From a bacterium (GTDB lineage: Bacteria > Margulisbacteria > Marinamargulisbacteria > JAAEMD01), in contig JAAEMD010000103.1 of NCBI GenBank assembly GCA_024225875.1, positions 1 to 7,226 on the forward strand: DNA of 7,226 nucleotides, in the 5' to 3' direction. How positions within the stretch are numbered: the stretch's first letter is position 1; each line of letters begins with the position of its first letter. Position numbers and translations under genes: made by a program. The notes beneath the pieces are model-generated. The model was not told the DNA's origin and searched no databases. It saw nothing but the letters and a program-made list of their open reading frames with translations. Shown piece by piece: positions 6,060 through 7,226 of the stretch.

Positions 6060-7160
6060 TCAGGCAACTGCTAAATAGATCATCTCTGAACAACACCTGC
6101 TCAATAAAGCAGAACTTCCTTCTTCCATGTAAATATTTGTATTTGGATATATTTTTTTTAATCTATTTACTATGTCTCTTGCTTCTCCATACAGGTAGGT
6201 ATATACAACCATAATACTTTTTATATATCCGCCCCTGACATCTATTTCTTCCTTTACACAATTGATGAACCGATCCGTAATATCCTGATCCTTTCTACAA
6301 AATTCCATAATATCTATCTCACCACTACCGTCTCTCATTACCATAACAGGGCTAAAATCGACTAATTTTGAAATCAGTCTGCCCTGAAAACTGGTCTCTG
6401 TTACATCATTGCAGTTATCTCTGCGCAAAAAATCTTTTAATGATTTTATATATATTAAGTTATAGATCATAGGTATCTGCTTGATCAGCAGCAAATCAAC
6501 TTCTTCAATGGATGAGTTATTGCTAACCGCTTCTGCCACCTGCCTGACTAAAACACCTAGTCCGGCACCAGGCGACCTGGAATCCACTGGCTTTACCTCT
6601 ACTATAGAAGAAACCATTGCCGCAGCTTTTACAACATTATCCCAGAAATTTACAACTCCATTTGCACTATGAATGGAGTAAATTTTTTTATATCCTTTTG
6701 TGTGTAGTTTTTTATAAATATTTACTATCTCTTTTTCTGAAGGTGCTTCAATTAAGCGGATTTTATCTACTGACCCCGATTTTACATCGCTTAACTGTTG
6801 ATCCTCACTGACCTTGTTATAAGGTATTAATACAATCCCATATTTATCCTTAAGTTCCTCTGAAACTGACGCCTCACTATCAGTGACAACCACAATATCA
6901 GATTCAATTGCTTTTTTCTTTTTGCCAAACAACCGTTCTTTAATAACATCTAAAGGTAAATACTCTATCTTTTGCATACGTCTTATTTTTTTTATGATCT
7001 CTACATCTTTTTCATCAAAAAGACGTACTTTGCCCTCACTTCGTTTCATGTGAGGTAATAAACCTAATTGATCATAATACCTGATCGTTCTTGGTGTAAC
7101 TCCAAGTAATTTAGTAAGATACCCTATTTTATACAGTTTTTTTTCTTTTTTTCTGACCAT
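6060..7160 (-). CDS. MerR-type DNA-binding domain fused to a DegV (fatty-acid-binding-like) domain
   Basis: Residues 9-77 are a MerR DNA-binding domain: helix-turn-helix with VTPRTIRYYDQLGLLP at 21-36, the wing RSEGKVRLFDEKDV at 40-53 and a following helix pair ending KERLF. Residues 88-366 are a near full-length DegV domain: VVTDSEAS at 91-98, GYKKIYSIHSA at 156-166, PVDSRSPGAGLGVLV at 191-205, SLKDFLRR at 240-247 and SPVMVMRDG at 270-278. DegV proteins bind fatty acids (FakB with kinase FakA) in Gram-positive bacteria. Here several usual ligand motifs are changed: the TSQPS loop reads IEAPS (137-141), the SSGLSGTY loop reads HSANGVVNFW (164-173), and the C-terminal HTGPGALG-like motif reads SRCCSEMIYL (354-363). 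The linker is only about ten residues and Lys-rich, and the long MerR dimerisation helix is absent. I infer a one-component regulator sensing a lipid or other acyl ligand; the ligand is unknown. It is the first gene of the run. Confidence 0.9.
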   Translation of the reverse strand: MVRKKEKKLYKIGYLTKLLGVTPRTIRYYDQLGLLPHMKRSEGKVRLFDEKDVEIIKKIRRMQKIEYLPLDVIKERLFGKKKKAIESDIVVVTDSEASVSEELKDKYGIVLIPYNKVSEDQQLSDVKSGSVDKIRLIEAPSEKEIVNIYKKLHTKGYKKIYSIHSANGVVNFWDNVVKAAAMVSSIVEVKPVDSRSPGAGLGVLVRQVAEAVSNNSSIEEVDLLLIKQIPMIYNLIYIKSLKDFLRRDNCNDVTETSFQGRLISKLVDFSPVMVMRDGSGEIDIMEFCRKDQDITDRFINCVKEEIDVRGGYIKSIMVVYTYLYGEARDIVNRLKKIYPNTNIYMEEGSSALLSRCCSEMIYLAVA

Positions 7161-7165
7161 CTATA

Positions 7166-7173
7166 TCTCCCTT
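7166..7173 (-). promoter_or_regulatory. Ribosome binding site of the MerR-DegV gene
   Basis: AAGGGAGA on the minus strand lies 5 bases before the ATG at 7160 and supports that start, which leaves eight basic residues before the MerR domain. The remaining upstream bases to 7226 are AT-rich; I see no promoter there that I would defend. Confidence 0.7.
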
Positions 7174-7226
7174 ATTATTTTAAACGATTTGAAACAATGA
7201 AAAAAGTCACTCAAATATATATTTTC

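Noticed and set aside
6481..6811. Two plus-strand open frames of 63 and 64 codons
   Set aside because: Antisense to the DegV domain, overlapping each other and without recognisable features.

Overview
The window is a stretch of AT-rich bacterial DNA in which every supportable gene reads on the minus strand. It is best read from high to low coordinates: merR-degV fusion > Lrp/AsnC regulator > aminotransferase > purE > cvpA > thrC > apgM-type gene > envelope-protein/nitroreductase chimera, which runs off base 1. Gaps are short (32, -4, 14, about 106, 76, 21 and 54 bases). There is no convincing terminator or opposite-strand gene, so most of it could be one long operon or two or three overlapping transcripts. 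I saw no RNA gene, mobile element, CRISPR array or long repeat, and no gene-free stretch over 300 bases.

Organism: low GC, strong AGGAGG-type ribosome binding sites, a DegV-family domain and an AlaR/AlaT-like pair (names from Bacillus subtilis) point towards the Firmicutes. The N-terminal half of a TamB/AsmA-like envelope protein points to a cell with an outer membrane. A diderm, Halanaerobiales-like clostridial lineage would fit both, but so would several uncultured diderm phyla. This is inference from style, not a classification.

Region by region. 6060-7160 encodes a MerR DNA-binding domain joined almost directly to a DegV (fatty-acid-binding) domain whose usual ligand motifs are altered. 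5539-6027 and 4385-5542 form a translationally coupled pair, an Lrp/AsnC regulator and a class I aminotransferase, which resembles AlaR-AlaT. 3924-4370 is class I PurE of purine synthesis. 3179-3817 is a CvpA-family membrane protein, best started at a GTG. 2044-3102 is threonine synthase, and 835-2022 is an ApgM-type alkaline-phosphatase-superfamily enzyme beginning with TTG. Its position next to thrC suggests it is the alternative homoserine kinase rather than a glycolytic mutase. Together these two would perform the last two steps to threonine.

1-780 is the oddest part. One uninterrupted frame of 260 codons begins as a signal-anchored TamB/AsmA-like protein and, around residues 164-172, becomes the C-terminal half of a nitroreductase. 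GC rises from about 30% to about 43% across the join by my hand count. It is either a contig-assembly or recombination chimera or a real and very unusual fusion; I think a chimera is more likely.

The best candidate for something undescribed is the MerR-DegV regulator, a possible one-component lipid or acyl-ligand sensor placed upstream of amino-acid and purine genes.
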